NCBI RefSeq assembly: GCF_024594815.1
Contig: NZ_JANJOU010000039.1
Coordinates: 1-46,722 of the forward strand
From: Roseomonas populi
GTDB taxonomy: Bacteria; Pseudomonadota; Alphaproteobacteria; Acetobacterales; Acetobacteraceae
Length of the DNA: 46,722 nt
Direction of reading: 5' to 3'
Under the pieces are notes generated by a model. That model worked only from the letters and a program-made list of their open reading frames with translations. It made no database searches and was not told the DNA's origin. The translations under genes were made by a program, and so were the position numbers. Shown here in pieces: positions 30,789 through 38,301 of this stretch (positions are counted from its first letter, which is position 1; each line of letters opens with the position of its first letter).

Positions 30789-31640
30789 ATGCGAGTGCTT
30801 CCGAAGCGCCTGTTCCAGATCGTGCTGGTCAGCCTCCTCGTGGCAGGCGGCACGGCGCAGGCGCAGAACCAGCCGCTGCGCACGGCTGTGGACGCCAACT
30901 TCCCGCCCCACGCCTTCACCCGGCTGGACGGCAAGCTCGACGGTTTCCAGATCGACCTGGGCACCGAGCTGGGGCGACGCCTGGGGCGCGAGGTGCAGGT
31001 CGACGGCACGAACTTCGCCGGGCTGATCCCGGCGCTGAACGCCGGGCGCTACGACTTCATCCTCGCCCCCGTGACGGCGACGACGGAACGGGCGGAGAAC
31101 CTCTTCCTCACGGAGGGCTACCTCTTCACCGCCTATCAGTTCGGCATCCGCCGCGGCAGCGCGCCGATCACCGGTGTGGGCGACCTGCGCGGCAAGATCA
31201 TCGCCGTGAACAAGGGCAGCGCCTATGACGGCTGGACGCGCGAGAACGCGGAGCGCTATGGCTTCACGCCGCTGGTGCTGGACACCTTCACGGACGCGAC
31301 CCTGGCCGTCGTGCAGAACCGCGCCTATGCGCAGCTGGGCGGCAACACCACCATCCGCTACGCCGCGCAGCGCAACCGGCAGTTCACCGCCGATCTCGTG
31401 CTGCGCGACACGCGCGCGCACTGGTCCCTCGTCGCCCGGCGCGGCGACACGGCCATGCGGGAGATGCTGGAGAACGCGCTGGAGTGCATGAAGCTGGACG
31501 GCACCCTGGCCAAGCTGTCCGAGAAGTGGTTCGGCACGGCGCCGGAGGCGGACGACGCGGAGCGCGTGGCCTTCCCCGGCTACGGCGTTCCCGGCCTGCC
31601 CGGCTACGATCCCGCCCCGCACACCCCGCGCTGCAACTAG
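30789..31640 (+). CDS. ABC transporter substrate-binding protein, polar amino acid type
   Basis: A 283-residue family 3 extracellular solute-binding protein. Start at 30789 gives a Sec signal peptide (MRVLPKRLFQIVLVSLLVAG...AQAQ). The binding fold reads LRTAVDANFPPHAFTRLDGKLDG, GFQIDLGTELGRRLG, LIPALNAGRYDFILAPVTATTERAEN and DLRGKIIAVNKGSAYD. This cluster binds amino acids, opines or related compounds. Two permease genes follow within 25 nt. Confidence 0.9.
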   Translation: MRVLPKRLFQIVLVSLLVAGGTAQAQNQPLRTAVDANFPPHAFTRLDGKLDGFQIDLGTELGRRLGREVQVDGTNFAGLIPALNAGRYDFILAPVTATTERAENLFLTEGYLFTAYQFGIRRGSAPITGVGDLRGKIIAVNKGSAYDGWTRENAERYGFTPLVLDTFTDATLAVVQNRAYAQLGGNTTIRYAAQRNRQFTADLVLRDTRAHWSLVARRGDTAMREMLENALECMKLDGTLAKLSEKWFGTAPEADDAERVAFPGYGVPGLPGYDPAPHTPRCN

Positions 31641-31664
31641 CGGCCGGGGACGCGGCACCGCCGC

Positions 31665-32345
31665 ATGTCGGAACAGCCGGGCTTCCTCTTCACCTTCTTC
31701 AACACCCGCGTCCTCCTCGCGGCCCTGCCGGAAGTCGCGAAGGGCTTCCTGCTGACGGTGGAGCTGGCGCTGCTCGTTGTGGCCAGCGGCCTGGCGATCG
31801 GGCTGCTGGCGGCCATGCTGCGCCTCGGTGGGCGGTGGTGGATCAACCTGCCCCTGATCTTCGTGGTGGACCTGCTGCGCGCGGTGCCGCCCCTGGTCAT
31901 CATCGTGCTGCTCTTCTTCGGGCTGCCTTCCCTGGACGTGGAGCTCTCCGCCTTCGTCACCACCTGGATCACCCTCGCCGCGGTGCTTGCCGCCTTCGCG
32001 GAGGAAATTTTCTGGGCGTCCATCCGTGCCGTGCCGAAAGGGCAGAAGGAGGCGGCGCGCTCCCTCGGCCTCGGCGCGTTGCAGACCCTCCTTCTCGTCA
32101 CCCTGCCGCAGGCGCTACGGATCGCCGTGCCGCCGCTGACCAACCGGACCATCGCCATCGTCAAGGGCACCGCCTTCGGCTCCGTGGTCGGGCTCTCCGA
32201 CATTCTGGGGGCGGCGCAGTCCGTCACCTCCTTCACGGCAAACCCCTCGCCGCTCATCCTGGGGGCCGCGGCCTACGTGGTGCTGTTCACGCCGATTATC
32301 CTGCTCGCCCGCTGGATCGAATCGCGCCTCGCTTGGTCGCACTGA
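31665..32345 (+). CDS. Amino acid ABC transporter permease (first)
   Basis: A 226-residue inner-membrane permease of the HisM/GlnP type with about five hydrophobic helices. The EAA loop that contacts the ATPase is QKEAARSLGLGALQTLLLVTLP. It is followed 3 nt later by a second permease, giving the heterodimeric channel of polar amino acid importers. Confidence 0.9.
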   Translation: MSEQPGFLFTFFNTRVLLAALPEVAKGFLLTVELALLVVASGLAIGLLAAMLRLGGRWWINLPLIFVVDLLRAVPPLVIIVLLFFGLPSLDVELSAFVTTWITLAAVLAAFAEEIFWASIRAVPKGQKEAARSLGLGALQTLLLVTLPQALRIAVPPLTNRTIAIVKGTAFGSVVGLSDILGAAQSVTSFTANPSPLILGAAAYVVLFTPIILLARWIESRLAWSH

Positions 32346-32348
32346 GCG

Positions 32349-33020
32349 ATGGCCGACTTCGCCGAAGCCTTCCTCAACCTCGGCATCCTCTCCGAGGCCT
32401 GGTGGCTGCTTGCCATGGGCGCGGGCCGCACGATCGCGCTGTCCCTCCTCGTCGTGCCGATCGGGCTGGCGGCCGGTCTGGGCCTGGCGCTGCTGTGCCG
32501 GCGCGGCCCCGCCATTCGGCGGGCGACCGCGCTCTTCGTGGACCTGTTCCGCGCCCTGCCGCCCCTCGTGCTCCTCATCCTCCTCTACGCGGGCCTGCCT
32601 TTCGCCGGGATCAACCTGGGGGCCTGGGGCTCCGTGGCGGCCTGCTTCCTGCTGAACTCCGGCGCCTACTACTGCGAGGTCTTCCGGGCCGGGCTGAAGG
32701 GCGTACCCCTGGGGCAGGAGGACGCGGCGGCCGCGCTGGGGCTGCGGCCGGTCCAGGCCCTGCGGCTGGTCCTGCTGCCGCAGGCCGTCCGGCTGGTACT
32801 ACCGGACCTGGTCAGCAACACGCTGGAGGTGGTGAAGCTGACCTCCATCGCCTCGGTCGTCAGCGTGGCCGAGCTTCTGTTCCAGGCGCGGCAGGCCCAG
32901 AGCATCACCTACAACGCCACCCCGATTGTAGCGGCCGCGCTGACCTACTTCGTTCTGCTCTGGCCCCTGGTCCGCATCCTCTCGCGGTTGGAGGAAGCCC
33001 GGCTCCGTTCGTCCCGGTGA
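32349..33020 (+). CDS. Amino acid ABC transporter permease (second)
   Basis: A 223-residue permease, partner of the preceding one. The EAA-type loop is QEDAAAALGLRPVQALRLVLLPQAVR, with VVKLTSIASVVSVAELLFQARQAQS after it as in GlnP/HisQ proteins. No ATP-binding subunit follows; the next sequence is a decayed gene on the other strand. The ATPase may be encoded elsewhere or shared, or was lost. Confidence 0.9.
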   Translation: MADFAEAFLNLGILSEAWWLLAMGAGRTIALSLLVVPIGLAAGLGLALLCRRGPAIRRATALFVDLFRALPPLVLLILLYAGLPFAGINLGAWGSVAACFLLNSGAYYCEVFRAGLKGVPLGQEDAAAALGLRPVQALRLVLLPQAVRLVLPDLVSNTLEVVKLTSIASVVSVAELLFQARQAQSITYNATPIVAAALTYFVLLWPLVRILSRLEEARLRSSR

Positions 33021-33021
33021 C

Positions 33022-33582
33022 AGGTGCGGACCACCGGGACAGGGCTACGCCGTTCGGGCCGGGACGTTCGGGAGCAGCAGGCCGAGTTGGCCACTTGGCC
33101 GCAGGCGATGCACGCGCCCCGTAATCGTGCAGGCCGCTCTGCCCCGCTCGGTGAAGTGGAGATCCCCGCCGTCGCGAAGACCAGGTTATTCGATTCCTTG
33201 AAGTGCTCGCTGTCGCGACGGGTCAGCACCGGGCCAACCACCCCCGTTGCCAGGTCGAAGGTGGGGAGACCTGCTTGTAGCCGGCGATGCGGAGGCGCTC
33301 TCCGTTCGGATGCAGGATCTGCCCGTCCGGCTCGCCGTCGTACTCGGCGATCGCCGTCCATTGCCCGTCCAGCGAGATTCGGAATATGCGGCCGTGCGGG
33401 GCGCCGGTGACGTAGAGATGGCCCGCGCGGTCCGAGCAGAGCCCTTCGAGGAAGGGGTTGGCCGGACGGCCGCGCTTGTTGGCCCTCGACCACTCCATCA
33501 CCACGGGGCCGCGCAGCTCCTGCGGCATCTCCGTGTGCATCGAGGTCGCGACATTTCGAAGCAGGGGCCGGAGACTCTGCAT
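33022..33582 (-). pseudogene. SMP-30/gluconolactonase family pseudogene
   Basis: From a Met at 33582 the frame reads MQSLRPLLRN and later ANPFLEGLCSDRAGHLYVTG, PHGRIFRISLDGQW and AEYDGEPDG, the N-terminal blades of an SMP-30/lactonase propeller. Near 33265 the match shifts frame (LPTFDLATGVVGPVLTRRDS, SNNLVFAT). Near 33170 it shifts again (GDLHFTERG, then VHRLRPSGQLGLLLPNVP). It ends at the permease stop, about half the usual 300 residues. The gene is thus frameshifted more than once and 3'-truncated. The original product probably hydrolysed a sugar-acid or other lactone. Confidence 0.75.
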
Positions 33583-33749
33583 GGCTCGTCTCCCGTAGCG
33601 TCCACCCGTTGGCATCTTCCGGCGGATCGGACGCCCATCCTGGCGCCTCATGCCATCGGCGGGCCGCCTGCTTGCCGGCGCCTCGGTTGACCCGCCGGCA
33701 GGGACTGGTTCATCACGAGCATCAAGAAGTCATGGAGAGGATGTGTTCC

Positions 33750-34015
33750 ATGCCACACCGGCCCCGGCTTGTGCCCCGTCGCGTGGCGCTTGCAACCGCT
33801 CTCGACGCAGCCCCTGCTTGGGGCATGCCCGGTCCGGCCTCGGCCCAGGCGTCTGGCAGGGTGTCCTTGCGCCGACCGGCACCCCGGGACCGATCCTTGG
33901 GAAGCTGCGGTCCGAGATCGTCGCCAACACGCCCGCCGGGGCCAAAGCTTACGTCGAGGCGGAGATGGTGCGTCGGGAGCGGGTCCTGCGCGAGGCAGGC
34001 GTCCGCCCGCGATGA
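33750..34015 (+). pseudogene. Bug receptor remnant: signal peptide joined to C-terminus
   Basis: The Met at 33750 begins a typical Bug leader (MPHRPRLVPRRVALATAL...GPASAQ). Directly after it, in a different frame, the sequence matches the last part of a Bug protein: VWQGVLAPTGTPGPILGKLR and, at the end, MVRRERVLREAGVRPR. The 250 or so residues between are missing. It is a receptor gene reduced by a large internal deletion with a frameshift, and cannot give a working protein. Confidence 0.7.
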
Positions 34016-34130
34016 GCGCGGGGCAGCGCGCAAGCGCCGTGGCGGCTAAGGATCGGCAACCAGGCTCTGGCGAGGGCGCTTGGACCAGCTCCGTAACTTC
34101 GCCGAACTCAACTCCGGAAGAGGAGATCGC

Positions 34131-34778
34131 ATGTCAACGCTGACCATCTGGGGACGCGAGAACTCGGTGAACGTCCAGAAGGTGCTCTGGTGCTGCGGCG
34201 AGTTGGGCCTGGCGTACGACCGCCGGGACGCGGGCATGAAGTTCGGCGTCGTGGACACCCCGGAGTACCGGGCCCTGAACCCGAACGGCCGCGTTCCGAC
34301 GCTGGTGGACGGCGATGTCGTGCTGTGGGAGTCCCATTCGATCCTCCGCTACCTGGCCCTGCGTCAGATCGAGCAGGAACCGGAGGCGGCCAGCATTTAC
34401 CCCGAGGGCGCCGCCGCACGCGCCCGGGTGGATCGGTGGCTGGACTGGGTTCTCTCCACTCTGCAGCCCGCTGAACGGGCCCTGTTCTGGGGCATGGTGC
34501 GTACCCGCCCGGAGAACCGCGACGCGGCCGCGATCCGCGTCTCGGCGAAAGCGTCCGGTGAGGCTTGGCAGGTGCTCGACGCTCATCTCGCGCACGGACG
34601 CCCCTATGTTGAGGGGGACCACCTGACGCTCGCGGATATCGCCCTGGGCGCCTATGCCCGGCGCTGGTTCGGCGTGGAGGTCGAGGACCGGCCGAATCTG
34701 GCCCGGATCGAGCGGTGGTACGAGCGCCTCGGCCAGCGCCCGTCCTTCAAGGACCATGTTGCTCCACCTCTGACTTAG
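34131..34778 (+). CDS. Glutathione S-transferase family protein
   Basis: A 215-residue GST. The N-terminal thioredoxin-like domain has LTIWGRENSVNVQKVLWCC, NPNGRVPTLVDGD (cis-Pro loop) and LWESHSILRYLA (glutathione-binding Ser). The C-terminal helical domain includes LTLADIALGAYARRWFGVE. The Ser-Val-Asn segment near the N-terminus fits a Ser-type catalytic residue. GGAAGAGGAG lies before the ATG at 34131. Role in detoxification or catabolism unknown; transcribed alone. Confidence 0.9.
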   Translation: MSTLTIWGRENSVNVQKVLWCCGELGLAYDRRDAGMKFGVVDTPEYRALNPNGRVPTLVDGDVVLWESHSILRYLALRQIEQEPEAASIYPEGAAARARVDRWLDWVLSTLQPAERALFWGMVRTRPENRDAAAIRVSAKASGEAWQVLDAHLAHGRPYVEGDHLTLADIALGAYARRWFGVEVEDRPNLARIERWYERLGQRPSFKDHVAPPLT

Positions 34779-34799
34779 GCAGAGCAGATCCTGTCTGCC
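34778..34799 (+). terminator. Hairpin after the GST gene
   Basis: GGCAGA and TCTGCC pair, with an inner CAG/CTG extension, starting at the last base of the GST stop codon. A stem-loop here suits a terminator, but no T-run follows. Confidence 0.4.
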
Positions 34800-35027
34800 C
34801 CGTGCCCGTTCTGCGGCGTGCCGTCCTGACGTCTCTCTACCCGCAGCGCGCACAGGCCCGACATCAGCGCTTGGCTGCCGGCATCGACGGCGGAAGTGGA
34901 GATGACATCGAAAAGGTCAGAGAACGGCAGGGCACCGGGGCGGTGCTCCGTGACGGGGGTCATGATGTCGTCGCCCGGGCCCTCGTCGCCTATGGCGTGC
35001 ATGGAACCGAACCGACCACCGGCGCAG

Positions 35028-35471
35028 TTAGCGGCCCGGAGCGTCCCTGACCATGCGCACGAAGGACTCAAGGAGCGCTGGCATCTCCACCGCCTTGGCG
35101 GGCAGCCGCTCTTCGGGGAGGGTCAGGCCGTCGAGGAAGCGGCCGCTGCCAGTGTAGAGCGACAGCTCCAGCCCCTCGCCGACGATCTCCGCGCGGCAGA
35201 CGACCTCCTCGTCCCCGGCCTTGCGCCTGGCGGCGGTGACGCAGGCCACGATCTCCTCCAGGCCGCGGGTCTGCGCCCCGGCCTCGTCCAGGAACTCCTC
35301 GATCTCGGCCCCGACAGTCGTGAGATCGCTCTCGCCGGGGCGCAGCATGTCCAGCGTCTCGGCGTCGGCGTAGTGGGTCAGGAGGACAGCATCGAGCTCC
35401 CCCGCGACCTCACGTGCCAGCTCCACTGCCGTCGCCAGGATCTCATCCGAGTGGTCTTCATCATGCGGCAT
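35028..35471 (-). CDS. Hypothetical acidic protein
   Basis: A 147-residue protein from the Met at 35471; an upstream in-frame Met would add 20 Pro/Arg-rich residues that look non-coding. It is acidic and rich in Glu, Ala and Leu, with helical stretches (SDEILATAVELAREVAGELD, GAEIEEFLDEAGAQTRGLEE) and a C-terminal strand pattern (GLELSLYTGSGRF). No membrane segment or signal peptide. I do not recognise the family. It stands alone between the GST and the SDR. Confidence 0.6.
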   Translation of the reverse strand: MPHDEDHSDEILATAVELAREVAGELDAVLLTHYADAETLDMLRPGESDLTTVGAEIEEFLDEAGAQTRGLEEIVACVTAARRKAGDEEVVCRAEIVGEGLELSLYTGSGRFLDGLTLPEERLPAKAVEMPALLESFVRMVRDAPGR

Positions 35472-35669
35472 GCTGGGTATTCTGGATCCGGGCGGGAGTG
35501 CTTGCACCCTCGACGGCTGGAATGCCCCCACAGCAGCCCTGGTAAGGCACGCTCGGCTTCTCGAAAGCGGACGGGCGCCGTGAGCGGCCTGATCCTCGCC
35601 GGGGCACCGGTGGCTACGCCTGAGACCTCCCGCGTCTGCACCACGGGGCGGGACAGCGCCGCGACGAGC

Positions 35670-36449
35670 TCAGACGAGCGCCGGATAGGAGCCGCCGTCT
35701 ATATGGACGTTCATGCCGGAGACGAAGCCGGCATGGGCGCTGCACAGGAAGGCGCAGGTGGCGCCGAATTCCTCGGGTCGGCCCAGACGGCGGGCGGCGA
35801 TGGACTTCACCTGTTCCGCCCGTGCCTCCTCATAGGTGATGCCGAGGCGGGCGGAGGCCTGCTGCGCCATGAAGTGCTGGCGGTCCGTGTCGATGCGCTC
35901 GGGCAGCAGGTTGTTGATCGTGACGTTGAAGGGGGCGACCTCGAAGGAGAGGCCCTTCATCGCGGCCGTCAGCCCGGCGCGCGCGCCGGAGGACATGACC
36001 ATGTGCGGGCGCGGCGTGGTGACCATGGCTGAGGTGATGTTGATGATGCGGCCGAAGCGCCGTTCCTTCATGGCGGGCAGCACGGCGGCCGTGAGCAGCA
36101 GGGGCGCGACCATGTTCGCGTCCAGCGCGTCGAGCCAGTTGTCCCGGCCCACGTCGAGGAAGCCACGTGGAGTGGGGCCAGCGTTGTTGTTCACCAACAT
36201 GTCGGGATCGGGAAGGGCGGCGAGGAGGGCGGCCCGGCCGGCCTCCGTCGTCACGTCTCCGGCCACCGGGGTCACCTTCACGCCGTGGCGAGCACGGATT
36301 TCGGCGGCCGCCGCCTCCAGGCGCGCCAGGTCCCGCCCGTTGACGACGACAGCCACGCCTTCCGCGGCCAGGGCCTCCGCGCAGGCGCGGCCAAGGCCGC
36401 GGCTGGAGGCGCAGACGATCGCGCGGCGGCCCTTGATGCCTAGGTCCAT
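35670..36449 (-). CDS. SDR family oxidoreductase
   Basis: A 259-residue short-chain dehydrogenase. The glycine motif is CASSRGLGRAC, the NAG motif NNNAG, the catalytic Ser in ITSAM, and the usual YxxxK is replaced: after ITSAMVTTPRPHMVMSSGAR the Tyr/Lys positions read M and R. This matches a subgroup of SDRs that lack the Tyr, so activity is uncertain. The start at 36449 gives MDLGIKGRRAIV. Divergent from the GntR gene, which probably controls it. Confidence 0.82.
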   Translation of the reverse strand: MDLGIKGRRAIVCASSRGLGRACAEALAAEGVAVVVNGRDLARLEAAAAEIRARHGVKVTPVAGDVTTEAGRAALLAALPDPDMLVNNNAGPTPRGFLDVGRDNWLDALDANMVAPLLLTAAVLPAMKERRFGRIINITSAMVTTPRPHMVMSSGARAGLTAAMKGLSFEVAPFNVTINNLLPERIDTDRQHFMAQQASARLGITYEEARAEQVKSIAARRLGRPEEFGATCAFLCSAHAGFVSGMNVHIDGGSYPALV

Positions 36450-36489
36450 GCTTGTGTCTCTCTGGTCTGTCCGGGCGGCGGGCCCAAGC

Positions 36490-36549
36490 GGCGCCTGAGG
36501 GCGCCAGGGGTGCGGAAAGCGGTCCGGGAGGGTAAGCTCCTCCGGAGGA
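36490..36549. promoter_or_regulatory. Two palindromes in the SDR/GntR divergent region
   Basis: GGCGCC-TGAG-GGCGCC (36490-36505) and the 12-bp palindrome TCCTCCGGAGGA (36538-36549) lie in the 138-nt gap between SDR and GntR starts. Either may be the GntR operator; GC-rich palindromes are common by chance here, so confidence is low. Confidence 0.3.
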
Positions 36550-36587
36550 CGGTCGGGAGGCGGTGGAGGAAATTGGGGGAGGCGCGC

Positions 36588-37289
36588 GTGTCGGAGCCGC
36601 TGGCGGGAGCGGAGGAGGACCGGAAGGAGACCCTGGCCTCCTCGACGTATGAGCGCCTGCGGCACGAGATCCTGACGGCGGCGCTACCGCCAGGCGCCAA
36701 GCTGCATATCCGCGCCTTGTGCGACCGGCTGGAGATCGGGCTGAGTCCGGTGCGGGAGGCGCTGAGCCGCCTCTCGACCGAGGGGCTGGTCACGCAGATT
36801 GACCACCGCGGCTTCTTCGTCGCCCCGCTGACGGAGGCGGACCTGGCGGATGTCACGAAGGCGCGCTGCTGGATCGGCGAGGTCGGGCTGCGCCACTCCA
36901 TCGCCGAAGGCGACGCGGCGTGGGAGGAATCCGTGCTGCTGGCCTTCCACCGCCTGTCCCGCACGCCACGGCACGATCCAGCGCGCGGGCCGGCGGGCCC
37001 CGCCGACCGCAACCCGGCCTGGGAGGCGGCGCATCGGCACTTCCACGCCCGGCTGACCGCCGCCTCAGGCTCCCAGTGGCTGCAGCAGGCCTGCGAGCAG
37101 CTCTTCGACCGGGCGGAGCGGTACCGCCACCTTGCGCGGCTGGCCGGCGTCACCCGCTCCTCCAGCGAGGAGGAGCACAAGGCGATCATGGAGGCGACGA
37201 TCGGGCGCCGGGCCGACGAGGCGGTGGCGCTGCTGAACGCCCACTTCACCCGCACGGCGGATCTGGTGCGCAAGGTGCTGGCGGGCTGA
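36588..37289 (+). CDS. GntR family regulator (FadR/FCD subfamily)
   Basis: A 233-residue regulator with GTG start at 36588, chosen for the GGGGGAGG site in front. The wHTH reads YERLRHEILTAALPPGAKLH and IGLSPVREALSRLSTEGLV; the helical FCD effector domain follows with HRHFHARLTAASGSQWL, a metal/acid-binding His-rich pattern. FCD regulators sense carboxylates. It ends 10 nt from the convergent Bug gene and is divergent from the SDR. Confidence 0.88.
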   Translation: MSEPLAGAEEDRKETLASSTYERLRHEILTAALPPGAKLHIRALCDRLEIGLSPVREALSRLSTEGLVTQIDHRGFFVAPLTEADLADVTKARCWIGEVGLRHSIAEGDAAWEESVLLAFHRLSRTPRHDPARGPAGPADRNPAWEAAHRHFHARLTAASGSQWLQQACEQLFDRAERYRHLARLAGVTRSSSEEEHKAIMEATIGRRADEAVALLNAHFTRTADLVRKVLAG

Positions 37290-37299
37290 TCGGGGCCGG

Positions 37300-38301
37300 T
37301 CACAGTTCCAGCGTGATGCCGAGGGAGCGGATGAGCGGCACCCAGATCTCCCGGTCCTCGCGCACCGCGCGGTCGTAGTCCTCCGGCCCGCCGCCGAGCG
37401 GCTGGATGCCGATGGCGGCCATGCGCGCGCGCACGGCTTCGTCCTTCAGTACGGCCTGCAGCTCGTCGGACAGCCGCTGCACGATGGCGTCGGGCGTCGC
37501 GCGCGGCACCACCAGGGCCTGGAAGGAGAAGACGTCGAAGCCCGACAGCTCCAGCGCCTCGTTCACCGTGGGCACGTTCGCCAGGTCCGGCAACCGCTCC
37601 GCCTGGCAGGTGGCCAGCGGGCGGACGCGGCCGGAGCGGAGGTACTCGCCGCCGGCGGCCGTATCCACTACCGCCACCTCCACCTGGCCCGCGATCACGT
37701 CGTTCAGCGCGGGCGCGGAGCCGCGATAGGGCACGTGGTTCAGCTGGATGCCGACCGTCCTGCACAGCCGCTCCATTGTCAGGTGGTGCGGGGAGCCGAT
37801 GCCGGGGGAGGCGTAGTCGATCTTGCCCGGCGCTGCCTTCGCCCTCTCCACCAGCTCTTTCGCGGTGCGGATGGAGGATTGCGGGCCGACGGCCAGCACC
37901 TGCGGCACGCGCGCCATCAGGCCGACGGGGCGGAAGTCCTTATCCGGGTCGAAGGGCAGGCGGCGGTAGAGGACGGGGACGAAGATGACCGTGCCGTTGT
38001 CCACCGTGGCCAGCGTCAGCCCGTCCGGTGCCGCCTTCGCCGCCGCGTCCGCGCCGATGGTGGTGGAGGCGCCCGGGCGGTTCTCGATGACGATGGGCTG
38101 GCCCAGGCGGGCGGAGAGCGCCTGCGCCACCACCCGCGCCACCGTGTCCGTGCCGCCACCTGGCGGGGCGCCGACGATCCAGCGGACAGGCCGGTCCGGG
38201 TAGGCGGCCAGGGCGCCGCCCAGGGGCAGGGCGCCGAGGGGCGCCGCGGCGGCGAGCACGGAGAGAAGTGCGGTGCGGCGGGTGGGGTGGAATGGCTTCA
38301 T
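37300..38301 (-). CDS. Bug family substrate-binding protein, paired with the aromatic hydroxylase
   Basis: A 333-residue receptor with a signal peptide (MKPFHPTRRTALLSVLAAAA...LAAY). Motifs: WIVGAPPGGGTDTVARV, IVIENRPGASTTIGADA, APDGLTL and LNHVPYRGSAPALNDVIAGQVEVAVVD. The start overlaps the hydroxylase stop by 4 nt, so it belongs to the hydroxylase operon. That coupling suggests it binds the aromatic acid or a metabolite of it. Confidence 0.9.
   Translation of the reverse strand: MKPFHPTRRTALLSVLAAAAPLGALPLGGALAAYPDRPVRWIVGAPPGGGTDTVARVVAQALSARLGQPIVIENRPGASTTIGADAAAKAAPDGLTLATVDNGTVIFVPVLYRRLPFDPDKDFRPVGLMARVPQVLAVGPQSSIRTAKELVERAKAAPGKIDYASPGIGSPHHLTMERLCRTVGIQLNHVPYRGSAPALNDVIAGQVEVAVVDTAAGGEYLRSGRVRPLATCQAERLPDLANVPTVNEALELSGFDVFSFQALVVPRATPDAIVQRLSDELQAVLKDEAVRARMAAIGIQPLGGGPEDYDRAVREDREIWVPLIRSLGITLEL

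Noticed and set aside
33609-34049. Open frame of 146 codons as an intact gene
   Set aside because: Only its middle encodes the Bug leader; the rest is out of frame with the conserved tail, so it is part of the pseudogene.
34775-35071. Leftward open frame of 98 codons
   Set aside because: Overlaps the end of the hypothetical gene and the GST hairpin; no motif and no ribosome site.
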